A stretch of 64,000 nt of DNA from Artocarpus heterophyllus (GCA_025403435.1 CM046343.1:30538930-30602929), one strand, 5' to 3'; positions 48,815 to 63,100 are shown, numbered from the stretch's first letter. The notes: generated by a model from the letters alone, not told the origin. Translations and numbers: made by a program.

Positions 48815-48963
48815 GTTTTTTGCTTGTTTGTATTTGGGGAATTTCTTGCCCAACCAGATTTTTTTTTTTTTTTTTTTGAGTTCTTGGGCAGGCTATTCGG
48901 CTTATTGGCTTCACATGTAGGAGCATAAAACCAATGCCTAGAGCCAAAATAGTCTTATAAAAC

Positions 48964-49023
48964 TACAAGAAAAAAAGATATCATTGTAAAAAATACAAGA
49001 AAAAAAGATATCATTGTAAAAAA
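48964..49023. repeat. 30-bp perfect tandem duplication
   Basis: TACAAGAAAAAAAGATATCA plus TTGTAAAAAA occurs twice back to back. Confidence 0.9.
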
Positions 49024-51419
49024 ATTATGGATTATTTACCATATTATAGGTTTTATTTAAATATTATATTTTTAGTTTTTTATTTTATCAAATATATATT
49101 CTCATATCAAACATAATATACAAATTTATATATATATTTTTATCAATCATCACTTTTGATAGCATGTTTTCGCTGCTCAAAGAAAATATTTTTTCACTAT
49201 TTAATATAGTGTTTTTAAAGTTTTAAGAAAATTAAAGCTTTAAGATATGTTTTACGAGATGTTTTATATAATTATAAAGTTAAGTTTTAAGTTATGATTC
49301 AGTTGATGTTTTTTATTAAGTTTTAAGAAAACGATTTGAAATGATTTTAAAGTCAAATGATGAGCAATGTCTCAATTTAAGTTGCAACTGAAGTCGTAAC
49401 ATTTTTAAGTATGTTTTAAAGTATGTTAAAAGAAAAGGACAAGAAAAAAAATTATTTTAGTATTTTTCTTATTAAGCAAGATTAATAATGTTAAGAAATG
49501 ATGTTTAAAAAAGTTAAATAACAACCCGAAAAGGCAAGGCATCACACTAGAAGAGCTTACAGTCAAAGCTATAAAATGCTTCTCAAACAAAACACTTATA
49601 AAATAGACTAATTGTACCATATAGGCCGTATGAAACTTGTATCAGTTTTAATAAGACATTATAAACTTTATTATACCATTTTTATTACTTATAAAAGATT
49701 TTAAAACTATTTTGACTATTTAAGCTTTTTAAAAGTAGTTTATGCTTCTCTTTTTCTACCGACTAAAAACATAAACAAAAACTCTAACAGGCAGGCTTAA
49801 ATGACATATAGCAATGCGTGGTTATGTGAAAAGTTCACAATTTAATATATTGTTTTTCTTTTGCCTACAATTTTAAATCACAATTTTGGGTATATGCTGT
49901 TCTGCACATTTCGATGGCATATGATTCATGTATACGCAAGTAATGTCCAAAAAGCTTCTCTCCTCTCTTCTAGTACAACACACTCTTAATTGGAATAATG
50001 ACATATCCAGCAATTTATTCTTGATTGTGACTCAACATATGAAAATTAAAGAAGGGAAACAAAAGTTGACAACAATACATAAATAAATAAAAAGAAGAAG
50101 AAGATTATGTTCGTATTGCAATTTCTTCCTCCCCACGTACTAAGTTTTGTTGTGATGTCTAGTTCAACGGATCAAAGTGGGTTTGAATCAATTTTATTAT
50201 AATTTTTTTGGGACCAAATTAACAGTTTAAAATTTAATGGCTATCACAAGTTATAATGCTTCTTTTAGTAAAATCTTTTTTCATTTGTGAATCTTTCTTT
50301 TACTAAATAATCATCACTTTTTTATTTGTCATAATATATTTAATGTTATCTGTGGATTGTGGTACAGCCAAAAGTAAAATTCTGTCCCCTTTACGCTTCA
50401 TATATAAACAATAAACATAATGTAGCAATCATATAATAAATCATTAAGTTGTTTATATTTGGAAATTCTTCTCTTTATTGCCGACCTTCCGGCATGAGGA
50501 AATGAAATGATGCCAAAACATGTTTTATTAATTTAGCAAAATTCTTGATGATGAGAGAGAACCCAAGCATCTTAACAACTTCTATTTATTCTCGTGGATT
50601 TATTGCTAATATCAAAAACTTTAAAACTTAAGCACCTCTTTTGGTACCTAGTTAAAAGTAAAAGTAGAAAGCATTATAGGGGATTATTCAGAGGAGTTTA
50701 CTACAATCATCCGCATCATCAAGGAACAAGACGAGGTGAACCAGTCTGTTTAGAAATATAATTTAAACTTAAAACATTCTAGCAATTTAAATTTTACAAA
50801 AACAACTATTTAAATAAAAAAAAATTGATTATAATTAAGGGAACAAAAACAACAAAATAGTGTAATATGCCAAGCGAGTGCTATCTAATGTTCGTTTTCT
50901 AGCAACAATCATTGACACGAAAATCTAAAAAAAATTGCATAATGATTCATTATAGTGAGGGCATATTTCTAAACGTCAAAATTACCTTAAAATTAGGAAG
51001 TACACAAAATTAACAAAACTACGATACAAATCTAACCGTTCAAAATAAAGCAACACTATTAATATGTGGTTAAATAATTAAATAATTATGCATGTTTGTA
51101 AACGTTAATCTTTATCCAAGTCAAATAACATTCAAAGAGAATGATCTCACTTTCTAAAGGATTTCACGTATATTTTTATGAGTAGTGATGTATCAATGTC
51201 AACTATCGATGTGATGTTCTTTTTCTGGTAATAGGTATCTCGAAAGATGAAATGGAATCAAAGGTGATGAAATACGAGAAGGAGAGCACTAGAGAGGCAA
51301 ATAAGAGAAAAATTCGACTGATCACAAAATCATATACTTCGCAGCTGACCAAAGTGCATGCAAGGGAGAGGGAACAAGCAAAAGATGATATGACCAGACC
51401 ATGTGGGATGTGGGCAGGC

Positions 51420-51482
51420 ATATATATATAATATATACACACACACATATATGTATGTATGTATGCATGTATGTATGTATGG
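51420..51482. repeat. compound microsatellite (TA)n(CA)n(GTAT)n
   Basis: Runs of TA, then ACAC, then GTAT/GCAT tetranucleotides are directly visible. Confidence 0.9.
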
Positions 51483-53984
51483 ATTTTTCTGGCTAAGGGC
51501 GATCCTGACAAAAGAGATGGATAAAATTATTTTTGCTCTATAATAACACAAAGAATTATGAAAATCAAGAGAGTCGCAAGACTAGCCGATAACTTTTGTT
51601 TTTTACATTTAAGTACTGAAGAAAAAGTAAAGTATAAATGAGAACTTTTTAATCATAAAAATTAAATTTTTAGAAAAAATAAAATAGTTATTGTAGATAC
51701 TTGGTTAAATAAATTAAAAGAAAAGTATAAATAAGAACCTTTTTAACTATCGTTTGAATAATGCATAAAATTTTTTGTTTTTTAGATGAAATAATAAAAA
51801 GCTTTTGAACGTATTTAACTAAATTAATTAAAAACTCTTTTTTAATTTATTATTCACAGGTAAAAGCTTAAAAATTTACATAAAAACCTTTTCATCAGTT
51901 TTATATATATATAAAAGTGCAGAGAAACGACTTGTTATGAAATAACTATCAAAAAAATCAAAACCAATCAGTGTGTTTGTTCAAACATGTCTAAAAGCAT
52001 ATTTTAGACTAAATAAGTCAACAAATGATTACCAATCAAACGGGTTTAATAGATATGCTTCGGTGCTAGAGGGTCTGTTCCTGTGTTGGGGAATGAAAGA
52101 CTAACGGAGAAAATAATAGTTCTGTGACTATGATATGCATATGCATGAAAATTAGGAGTTTTTTTTTTATGTATTGTTTTTCAACTTTCAAATCTATAAA
52201 AAAAAATGTGGTTTTTTGATTGGATATAATGATGTTAAACGTGCACAAACAGTAGGAGCATCCACCAGAAAGGACCTTAAAAATTAATAAGGTCTGGTTT
52301 AAAAAAAGAGTTGTGATTTTTCATAATTCTCTTATTAGACAATATATAATTTCAAAATGAGACAAACATGTTTTAGATCAATTCAATATATACATATATA
52401 CATATAAATTTCAAAATCTCTCAACATATGAGTTAAAACTCATACGTTTGAATTATATATAGTGTAAAACTTTCACCTACTACGGCATAAAACAAAAGTG
52501 TACTAAAATTTAAAGCTCTCATAAGCTATATAGTATTTGAAGTCATTTTTAAGTACAAACCCATTTCATTTTGCCAAACTTCTTGTCTGTCTCTCTTGAT
52601 AAGGTATATTACAACATTTAATTCAGCAAACAAGCAGACAAAGATAGAGTTCGAGCTATGGGTGCTTGTTCTTTAAAGTCAAGGTGTGTGTAGGATGTTC
52701 CGAATTTTAACCTTATGAATAGAAATCTACCAATGCGCAAATTTGAGTGAGATTTTAGAATTTGAAGAAAGGAAATAAAAATTTGGTACCCAATGATTTT
52801 CATAGATATTACTTGAGCTTTCGGCTTTCTGTGACAAAGCTACTCTCGAGAGAGAGATTTTGGGCATTATGTAAGATTATTGATATTGATTTTTCAATTG
52901 ATCTGCCAGAATCTCTATTAATTGCAGGGATATTTACCTTCTAATTATGCTTTCTATTTTAAGTTTATTTAAGAACTATTTGATTTTTGATATCTCATCA
53001 AATCTATGCCTTCATATTAGATTTAACATATAAATCTATATATTACTTTAGTCCATAACTGATTTTTACATTTAAAATGACTAAATTATCCTTGAGTAAA
53101 GAAGAAAAATTATTAAGTCTTTAAAAAAATAAGAAGAAAACAAAACAAAAACAGACAAAGCATCTACATGAGGATATATTATACATTACAAAAGTCAAAA
53201 TCTTAGTATAAAATTTTTTTAAGTTATTAAAGTTTTTTTATTTTTCAATTTGAGTGTATTTTAGAAAATTTTTAGGATAAAGTCGAAGGTTGATTGAAAG
53301 AAAAGGTATAAATTTATGTGTTAAATTTAATACGAAAGTAGACATTCGATGAGATTAAAAACAGAAAACTGTTTGGTATTGTTGTGAGAATTTTTAGAAA
53401 TGTTTTTGCATGTTTTTTGAGGCAAAAATTTCAAAAACACTTTCAGCATAATTCTTAAAAAAACTTGATTTTTTAAAATAAAACTATTTTCATCTATTTT
53501 AAAAAGACTACCAAATAGACTATAATGTTTGAATAAACATAAAATACAATATATAACAGCATAAATAACGTTAATCGGATGTAATGGAGGTTCAATATAT
53601 GTATTTTATTTCTCTTAGTTATGAAAATACTTCTTGTTTTGTGCCAAGTTTGTTTGCCTTCAACAAATTGCGGTTATAAGTCCAACTTTGAGGAGAATCT
53701 GCCCTCGGAACTAGTAGAACACTGCCAATATTTGCGAAGAAAAGCGGTCAAAACTACTGTTGAGTTTTTCAAGTGAGCATTTGTGCTTGGACTCTGAATT
53801 TCTATCTTCTGTAATTTTTTCATTAATAAAATATAATAGGGATTTAATATTTTTCCCCTCTCGACATAGGGGCTTAGTATTGAACAACTATAGCATTCAT
53901 CTAAGTGGACGTGTGCTGAGCTTCTCAATTATCAATTATTCATTATCTATTTATGGAAAAAAAAATTATTAACCCTATGTCTCC

Positions 53985-54525
53985 AAATTATAAGTATTGG
54001 GTTACTTTTGTCTCTGAATTATTAATTTTAACAAACTATTCTATGAATTTTGATTTTTTTTTTGTTTTGTAATTTGGGTCTTAACATTAAAATTGATAAA
54101 TAACTTTTCAACTTTTTCAAAAATAATCACGTCCCAATTACATAACTAAATGAAAGTCTTGTTGAAATAATTACACTTTCCAAATGTACCAACTTTTAAT
54201 ATTTTTTTTTTCAATAGTAAAGATAATATTTTATATTTAATGTAATTATTTCAGTTAAAATTTCAATTAATTACAATATAAAAAAAATAAGGGTCGAGGT
54301 TTGGATCACTCACAATAATTCTACCTATGAAAAAGATCATGAAAGAGGTAATCAGAATGACATTCGAATCCATTTACGATCCCCAGTTTCAAGACACATC
54401 GTACTTGTAATCGGGTCGAGGCCACTACTCGGCCCTACAAGGGGTGATATTTAATAAATAAAAAATTCAAAGATCAAAGTAATATTATACAAATAATTCA
54501 AAAATTAATAGCGTCAATAATAAAA
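53985..54525. mobile_element. inverted-repeat (MITE-like) element with internal insertion
   Basis: The left arm (AAATTATAAGTATTGGGTTA..., from 53985) matches the reverse complement of the right arm (...AAAGATCAAAGTAATATTAT..., 54465-54520). A 160-bp segment at about 54290-54450 differs in composition (TCGAGGTTTGGATCACTC; CGGGTCGAGGCC) and may be a separate insertion. Confidence 0.5.
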
Positions 54526-55859
54526 GAAAATTATTTTCATTTCTATGTAACGTATTTTTAAACTGAGACTTATTATTTAAAGAATATTTAAAAAAATAAT
54601 AAAAATTTTTTGTTTAAATTATTTTATTATAACATATAAAAATTTTATATTATAATTTTTTTTATTATTATTATAATATATAAAATTTTTATATTATTTA
54701 TAATTAAATTTATAACAACAACCATGATTTTTATCATTAAGCTAAAGAGCCGGTTCGTTGATGGCCAAATTCTAACCAGGTAAATAGGATTGTTGAAAAA
54801 GAAAAAAGATAAGCTAATAAATTCTCCTCCTGCCAGAGTGAAAGCGTGAAATGAAATTTTGTCTTGTGCCTGCATCGATGGTACATACTTGTTTCTACGC
54901 TTAGCTGACGCATCTATCGTCTTGTTGCCTTTATAATTAATCAATATATTGTATTCCATTTATATACCTACGAGATAGACCTATATAGGCCACAAATTTT
55001 AGCTTGTACAATTACGAAAAGTGGCTTTGGGCACTGAAACATTGAATGACGCATATATATATATATATATTATCTTGTACAATACATGTTTTTGAATGAC
55101 GTTACAATGATATGAGTCTTTGTTGTGTAAGCAAGTTTTCACCTGCAAATATCTGGGATCAGAAAGGCTTTATTTTCTGACGAGTAATCCAATGTTTAAA
55201 CAGTTAGAGCAACCATTAAAAGACAAAACGGTTGGCGTAATGATAGTACTTTCGCATCGGCCGATCATTTTTTGCGTTTTGCCGATGAGCTCCTCCGTTG
55301 GATCTCATTGGGTTAAAATCCGTTCCTGATGATGCGATTTTATTTAAAAAATCAGCTAAAATTTAAAATTAAAACTTACGTATTATAATAACTTAAACTT
55401 AATTTTCTAACGTTCTTCCTAATAAAATATAAGTCTTGATATAACGAGTATATATTACATCGAGACGTAGTGAGACCTACTGTTTTATAAATAATAAAAT
55501 TTTGTTTTTATAAATTTTTCTTAATTGATCATAATTAGTTTAAATTAAAAATATTATAGTAAATAAAATTATATTTAAAAAACATTACAGCATAACAAAT
55601 AAGGGTTGTGGATTTTTTTGCAGTTTAAACCGGTGAACATAAATACCAATTTCGAGATTTTACATAATTTCATATATTTTTTAAAAGCTGTACTGATTTT
55701 TAGATTTTATTGGTTTTATTTTTTAAAATGCTTTTGTCATTTTCAAAAATACAAAAAACAAGAATGAAAACAAAAACTTGTTTGGCTAAATTCTGTACAA
55801 AACTCATTTCTAAAAACTCCTCCCAAAAGCCCCAAAACTGAAAACAAAAGGAAGTTGTC
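54526..55859. other. intergenic rich in short AT dyad repeats
   Basis: Copies of TATAACATATAAAATTTTATATTATA-like sequence lie at about 54615-54710 and 55470-55590. A (TA)n run is at 55047-55070. No gene seen. Confidence 0.5.
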
Positions 55860-56330
55860 TTCTAAATTTTCATTTCACCCTCGGTATTCCTGTGCAACCC
55901 ACAACCATCAATACCCAGCGAACCCATCGCCGTCCTAGCCACCCTCCTCCGGCCGCTAGGTCTTGACGCCGCCCAAAATGGACTCCGATCGAATCTCTCC
56001 GGCAGTCTGAATCCGAGCTTGGACTATGGCTTGCATGGCTTCATACTGCCGAAATAGCCATGGCCAAAATGACGAGCTCCGCTCTTTCCGCAAGAAGGAT
56101 CTCCTCACTGTTGTCGATCACGAGTAGTCTTCGTCTCGGTGCTGCCTAACTCCGACTGTTGCAACCCACGACCCAGCGACCTGATCGCCCTCCTTATCTC
56201 CGGCAATTTTGTGCCTTCGGGCCCTCCCCCACCCCCCCAAGCTCCAACGTCACAGCCCTGATAACCCATGGAATTCCTCCAGCGTCGCCCTCCCTCCCAG
56301 CCCACACCAATGCTACAGCAAAGGAAGAGG
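55860..56330. other. C-rich island with a mini-ORF
   Basis: A 470-bp GC-rich, C-skewed stretch in AT-rich surroundings. ATG 56060 opens 29 codons (MAKMTSSALSARRISSLLSI...) ending in TAA at 56147-56149; the Arg/Ser-rich composition resembles a mitochondrial presequence. No continuing exon was found. It may be a captured first exon or a gene relic. Confidence 0.3.
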
Positions 56331-58007
56331 AAGGCTTCTTCCTGTTTTGTTGTGATTACTTTTTAATCAAAGAAATTAGTTCAGAAAAGTTGATATTATT
56401 AGTCAATGTAAACATTAATAGTCAGTCTTTTGTGGGTAAATTTGGTTTCAAGCCTGTTTGGTGTCGGACGGTTCATACTATTAAATTATAAATAATATAA
56501 AGTTTTTATTTATTATAATATAAAAAAAAATTATAGTGTAAATTTTTATATGTTATAATAAAAATAATTTTAACCAATAATTTTTACCATTATGTCAAAC
56601 ACTTTGTTTGTTTTGATTAATAAATTTTTACTCCCAAACAAATTTGTTTTTAAAAACACCTAATAATATACAATCAAACACAATTTTAAAAATAGTTCTA
56701 TCATATTTTTCAAAACATTTTTATTTTTATATTTTTTAAAAATAAAAACTAAAATAAAAATACTACTAAATAAGTCTTACATAATTTTATATATTTTTTC
56801 TAAGCTGTAAAAACGAATATTAACAAAAAAAAAAAAAAAACAATCCATCGTATGTTGCAGAGGAGCTAGGTGAAGCTGAGTAGAGGCAAGCTCCGCTCAC
56901 TTTGTAAAAATTAAAATTTAATCCTTTAAACTTTGTAACTGTTTCCAATGGTCTCTGGAGATTTAATATATTTGTACGTATATGTCCCAACTTAATTTTA
57001 AAGTATGTTTAATGTAATGCTTTAATGATGTGAGTATTGAGATATTTAAATGTATAAAATACTATATCATATAATGCTATTTTTTACACCAAATTATCAT
57101 GTTAAATTTGGTAGTATTTTATATCCTCAAAATAAGGTATAAAATTGAAAGAAAAAACTTGTGGTAAGATATTCTTATCCCGGTGTATATTTTTAATTGA
57201 ACACTAAATATGACTAAAATTATATTAAAATAAAGAAATATATATGCAAAATAAATATTTATATATATATATCTAAAAATGAAATATTTCATAACAAAGC
57301 CCCAACGGGTAGGGTATCTTTTATAGTATATGACTCCGAATATGAATCTAACAGTTCTTAAGATATATATATAAAAAAGAGAGTGTATGTTTCTCTTTAC
57401 TATTAACTAGACACAGCTTCTTCTATTTTTTGCATATTTTTTACCGCGAGGCATGCAAGACTAGAGGGCAGATTAGAAAAAAGTCTGAAATTCCTGGTGC
57501 TGATATTTTTTTTAAGGATGAAATGCCCACTTAGTTATTCATCAAATCAGCTCACATGTTTAGAGGAATATATTAATCGGTGGGTTTTGATCGACCAAAA
57601 ATAATTAAAATCTGTGGGTGCAAGAAAAGGGTTACATAGATTAGATGGATGGACAGATGAGAGAGAGAGTGAGCAATAGGAGAGAGAGAGAGGGCGGAAA
57701 AGAAGTGATTGGACAAATGGAAATGAAATGATAGTGTAGATGGAATGCGTGTGAAGAGAAGAAACGTGCAAGTAAGTACCGTTTCTCCTCTCATAAGGCA
57801 GGCTTTTTTGTTTTGATAAGACACTGATTTCAGCAAAGTGACTCAGAATCTGACGTGATTAAATTATTTATCATTTCTTTTCTCTATTGCCATCATACTT
57901 CCATTGGCCCTTGGGTGGCTCCGGCCCCCACCCTCGTGTGTCTGCATCCTAACGCCACCATCACCCTAATAATTTTACATTTGAATATACATACATACAT
58001 ACGTACT

Positions 58008-58062
<55 letters not shown>

Positions 58063-59334
58063 CTTAGCGAATGATCCTTACATGAGGTGCTGAGTGGAAG
58101 CGCGACGGCACCACGGCGCTACCAAGAGCAAGCATCAACGATTCTAGTGCGATACCGAAGAAATAATCAATCAGTAAGCAAGTACCTGTCTTTTAATCAA
58201 AAACTAATAATAATTTTGATAAATTTAATAATAAAAAATAAAGCCCAAGGCCTGTGCTTACCGGAAAAAATTCCTCTTATTTCACATATAATAGGTATTT
58301 GAAAAAATTAATTTTAATTAAGATTTTTAATTGTTATCGTATAAAGTTTTCATATATTATAATAATAAAAAATAAGTCATAATATAAAGCACTCATATGT
58401 TGTAGTTTTTATTTCAAAAGTTTTAATTTAAACCACACTTTCTAAACATCTTATATATTACACATTTTTCTTTTAAAAAATAGACTTTCACAATAGGGCT
58501 CAAAGAAAAGAACTGTTATTATATATATATATATAGATATATATTTAACTGTCAAATCTATACCAAAAATTATATATTTGTTAAGCATTTTTTTAACAAG
58601 GTGTTTAATAAATTAGTTCGAATAAAAAAAATAGTTAAAAAACTATAACATATAAATATTTTATATTATAATAATTTTTTATTTTATATTATAGCACGTG
58701 AAGTTTTACAATTTACATAGTTATTGGTTAACCTGTTTGCAAACAAAAGGTTAATTTAATGTGAGTTTAATCAAATTTATTGACGATATTGCAAAAGGAA
58801 GCTACTCTTAAATGTCCTTTCAATAATGTATGGTTTGCAGCGCTTGATTCGTATCATGATCAAATAAGATTTATAATAAATTATGATAGCATTTGAGATC
58901 TTATATCAAAATGGTTTCTTTTCTCTTCGTTTCTCTCAAAAATTGATCTCTCTTCCTCCCATTACCTAATTTATTTTTCTTTCTCAAACAAAATAATCCC
59001 ATTTTAATAAGAGTATTAGAAATAATAAGTTTTAATTGTTATAATGTAAAATTTTTACATGTTACAATAAAAAAAACTTGTTATAATATAACACTTTTAC
59101 ATACTACAATGTAAACGTGTTTTTTAAATAAACTTAAAATTTGAATCCTTATAAAACCCACTTTAATAGAAGAGTTTAATATATTAGTTATAAACTTTGC
59201 TAATGGTGATGCATCGGCACTCTCATTCTTACTTTTAATATGAGAAAAAGCCAAGTGTCATTAATAAGCTTTTCTGTCCTTTTATCAATTTAAATTTTAT
59301 GATACTTTAAAAGAAAAGTAGCAGATGGAATTTT
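56331..59334. other. gene-poor AT-rich region
   Basis: No gene is supported. Dyad-repeat copies lie at about 56470-56590, 58320-58450, 58630-58730 and 59030-59120. A purine-rich GAGAGA tract is at 57655-57695. Confidence 0.5.
57985..58061. repeat. compound microsatellite (CATA)n(TA)n(GA)n
   Basis: Three adjoining simple repeats: CATA units, about 12 TA units, then about 11 GA units. Confidence 0.95.
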
Positions 59335-60190
59335 AAGGTGTGTTTAATAAATAAATTTAAATTAGTGATTTAATTTGAGTTGTATGATTTAAATTAGAAT
59401 TTGAATTAATGATTTGAATTGCTATCCAAATTGACGTTTGGATGTACATTTAAGTTTAATCTGAGTATGGAATACAATTGAAATTTATGTTGGGAGAGGT
59501 AATGAAAATATTTTTTGATTTATTAATAAATCTAATAAAAACTTAATGCTAATGATCTTAAAAGATATGCTATATGGATATTAATTTATTCCTATTTTCA
59601 CTAAGAACATAATAAAAAAAAAATCATCTTAATTGGATATCAAATAAGAAAGTTATGATTTTTTTCTCAAATATAAGAGAAGGAGTTTCAACTTTTACTG
59701 TAACAAAGATATCTGAATATCAAAAGTTTAAGGGGAGTCATAACTCTAAAAACTTAGGATCCGTTTGGTAAATGGATTTAAATTAGTGATTTAGTTTGAG
59801 TTAGTGTGATTTGAATTAGGATTTGAGTTAGTGATTTGAATTGTTATTATAATTGACGTTTGGATGTGCATTTAAGTTTTAATCTGAGTATGGAATAAAA
59901 TTGAAATTTGTGTTTGGAGAGGTAGTGAATATTGTTTTTTATTTATTAATAAATCTAACAAAATCTTAATATTAATAATCTTAAAAAATATGCAATATGG
60001 ATATTGATTTATTCATCTCTTCATTAAGAATATAGTGAAAAAAGAATAATCTCAATTGAAAATCAAATGAAGAAGTTATGATTTTTTTCTCAAATATAGG
60101 AGAAAGAATTTTAGTTTTTACTGTAACAAAGATATCCGAGTATCAAAAGTTTAAGGGAGGATGAGAACTCTAAAAACTTTGATTCTTGAT
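59335..60190 (+). repeat. two head-to-tail copies of the dispersed repeat family
   Basis: Copy 1 (59335-59755) and copy 2 (59756-60190) both begin with a TTTGGT/TTTAAT-AAATGGATTTAAATTAGTGA-type edge, share TTTGGATGTRCATTTAAGTTT and AATCTGAGTATGGAATA, and end with TCAAAAGTTTAAGGG...AACTCTAAAAACTT. It is the same family as 10130-10860 in the opposite orientation. Confidence 0.75.
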
Positions 60191-63100
60191 ACTCAAATAA
60201 TTTGGATTTTAAGGGAAACAAAAATGTATCAGAAGGATTTTTTATACTTGAATCTAAATTTGAATATATTGAGTTCGAAAAATGCATGAAACAAACGTAT
60301 CATTGATTTTTGATACTTATTTGATTCAAATTTTAGAGAAAATAAACACATATTTAAAAAAAATTAATACTTAAATCTAAATTTAAATTCATTGGATCTA
60401 AAAAATACCTAAAATAAACATGCGCTTGAGGTATCTAAATGAATCAAGAGTCTAGAAAACTCAATAATGAATGATGATATACACGATATTTCTTAAGGGG
60501 CAATACTATACATCCCGACCGGGCTACGGCTCGATAACCTTGGGACCCATCTAATGGGGCCCACCCCACTAAGAGAACCAGGCCACAGCCCTTTCGAAAA
60601 AAAATAAAAAGTTTTTCTTCTTTAATGTGATTCATAACTACTTCTTTAGTGACGTCATATCACCGTTATAATACGGATGAAACAAAAGAAAAAAGAGCAT
60701 GAAAACATTAACGGTGTGTTAAATAAAATTAGTTTTTAATTAAAATTTTTAATTGCTATTATATGAAACTCTTATATATTATAGTGAATAAAAAAAAACT
60801 ACAGTATAAAGCTTTCATATGCTACAATTTTTAGTTTAAAAATTTTAATTTTAACGATATTTTTCAAACACTCTATAATTAATTATGTTGAAAATATGAT
60901 ACTCTAAAATAATGCTTTTGTTTTCATATGTAAAATTCTTAAGTCCCAACAATGATAAATATGGTTTAAGAACACCTACAAAACAATGAAGGCAAGATTC
61001 TCCCAACTTTGCCGGAGTCCAAATTTTCTTCTTCACATGTATTTTCCAAATGAAAAGTCCTTTGCAACGATTGTTATGTACTAAAAGTTCATTACTGATT
61101 AGCAAATGACAATATTATTGTTATCATTATTAAATTATCACAAGTGATAACAAGTTAGTATCTTAATTTGGTTCCTTTTTTTTTTTTATGTCAGCTTAAT
61201 TAGCGGTCACAACTCATAAACAGATCATCAGAAATCAATATCATCAATATTATGAAAAAAATAAACTTAAAACTTTTGAGATGCCTTGCGCACGAGAAAA
61301 ATAGATTGCTTAACGTAACACGCTCGGGTACTACAACGAGATTTGGAAAAGCCAATTAAGCATGTGTTTGCAAAGGTTAGAATCATTGTGTAAAACTCTT
61401 AACAGATATACTAAAAAGTAAAAAATTATTACAATGTAAAATTTTAATATGTAATAATTTTTAAATTAATATTTTTAGTTTCAACTATTTCACTAAATAC
61501 TCTTTTGTCCAGGTATTTGAGCTATTTCTAATTGCCTGCATAAATCATGAAAGTGACAAGATTGGCTGGTAAAATTATGAGAATTTCTTGATCTAAGGAA
61601 GATATATAAAAGGAAAAAAGATAAACGTATTGCCTACTTTAATTTTCTTTTTCTTTTTGAACTTCTCTGGTTTGAATTGCCTACTTTAATTTTCTTTTTT
61701 TTTTTGAACTTCTCTGGTTTGAATTTTCATCCTTTTATATGCCGATGTAGATTTTAAATTATTTAAAATATCTTTTAGCAGACACTTTTAAGAATTAGGC
61801 GAAGAGTTTCAACTTTAAAATTTAAACACTATAACATATTTTCATTCGATGTTATAACATGGAGAGCTTTACGCTATTTACGGTTTAAATACTGTAAAAC
61901 TTTCGTATATTATAATATACGGTTTAAACTTTACCTCTCTTTGACAATTACAGTTCCAACCGTTTTTTGCTATAGTGTTTTTTTCTTAAAATTTAAACAA
62001 AAAAAACTATTTTAACCATAAAAAACTGATTCCAAACTTTTCTCCTAAACATTCTATAATAATTAGAAATTGAGCATAATCAACAAAAAAAATATTTGGG
62101 ATTAATAAAGTGTTTAGGGAGTAAATTGCAATTAAAAATTAAAACTAAAAGTATTATAGAATGTAAAAGCTTTACTTTATAACATATGAGAGTTTTATAT
62201 TACTTGAGTTGGAGCTAAGTTTACCAAAAACACCCTAATATTTTCTATTAAGTGAAGTTTTGGGGCCCTGATAATATGTTCTATATATAGTTATATACGT
62301 GCATTTAAAAATTTGTACACATGTATACAGTTGTGGCCTTAAAACTTAAATCCTGTTCCACCATTTGGCGCTACTTAATTTATAAACCAACACAGCTTGC
62401 GTTGTGCTATAGTCTACATTTTCCAAAAGCATGCATTTGATTAGTCTTTTCGTCAGCAAAGTCATTAAAAAAATATAATGGATTTGCTTTGTACTTGATC
62501 AGCTCTTTGTTCTAGACAATGCTGAACTGTACTTGCTGTCTTGTGGTGCGTATACATTAATATGTTTTAAGATCAAAGTCTTTGGACGCAAATTCACAGC
62601 TAGAGTTTTTGGCAACACTGATTTAGTTTAAATTATTTATATTGTAACTTATTTTTAGTTTATATTATAACATATAAAAATTTTATATTATTTAAGTTTG
62701 AATTAAGTTTCACAAACATCCTAAACAAGGAAATTCTTATAATAAAAAAGACGATTATAAGTTATCCATGAAGCATGAATATTTTAGTCATCTGATTAAC
62801 TTTTAATAATATGAAATACAACTAAAAATAACGGTCATAAATCAACCGTTGAAATCTTGATCCGAAGCTTGAAAACACATACTCAACCAATAGTGTATAA
62901 TTACCTTCTCCAGTAAGTGGATCCCCCCTAAACAATTACTAGCATGTGTCATATATGCACTATTAGTTAATTAATTTTAGCCCGTTCAACTGGGATTAAT
63001 TGCATGTTGTTATGTATGGTAAAGATCGTAAAAAATATGCTGCTAAGTATGCTGCTAAGTATGACACACTACCATTTTTATATAAAAATAATAATAATTA

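Larger units (their letters stand above)
48815..53984. other. gene-poor AT-rich region
   Basis: No gene is supported; short open frames lack similarity and often consist of microsatellite translation. Contains the 30-bp tandem duplication at 48964-49023 and the microsatellite at 51420-51482. Confidence 0.5.

Noticed and set aside
51203..51551. Minus-strand frames around the microsatellite
   Set aside because: The repeated HTYIHTYI-like peptide is a translation of the simple repeat.
54290..54450. Possible tRNA (ATTCGAATCC-like segment)
   Set aside because: No acceptor stem, D arm or anticodon arm can be drawn around it.
57640..57700. GACAGATGAGAGAGAGAGTGAGCA, resembling miR156
   Set aside because: It has an internal insertion relative to miR156, sits in a GA-rich simple repeat, and has no complementary arm nearby to form a precursor hairpin.
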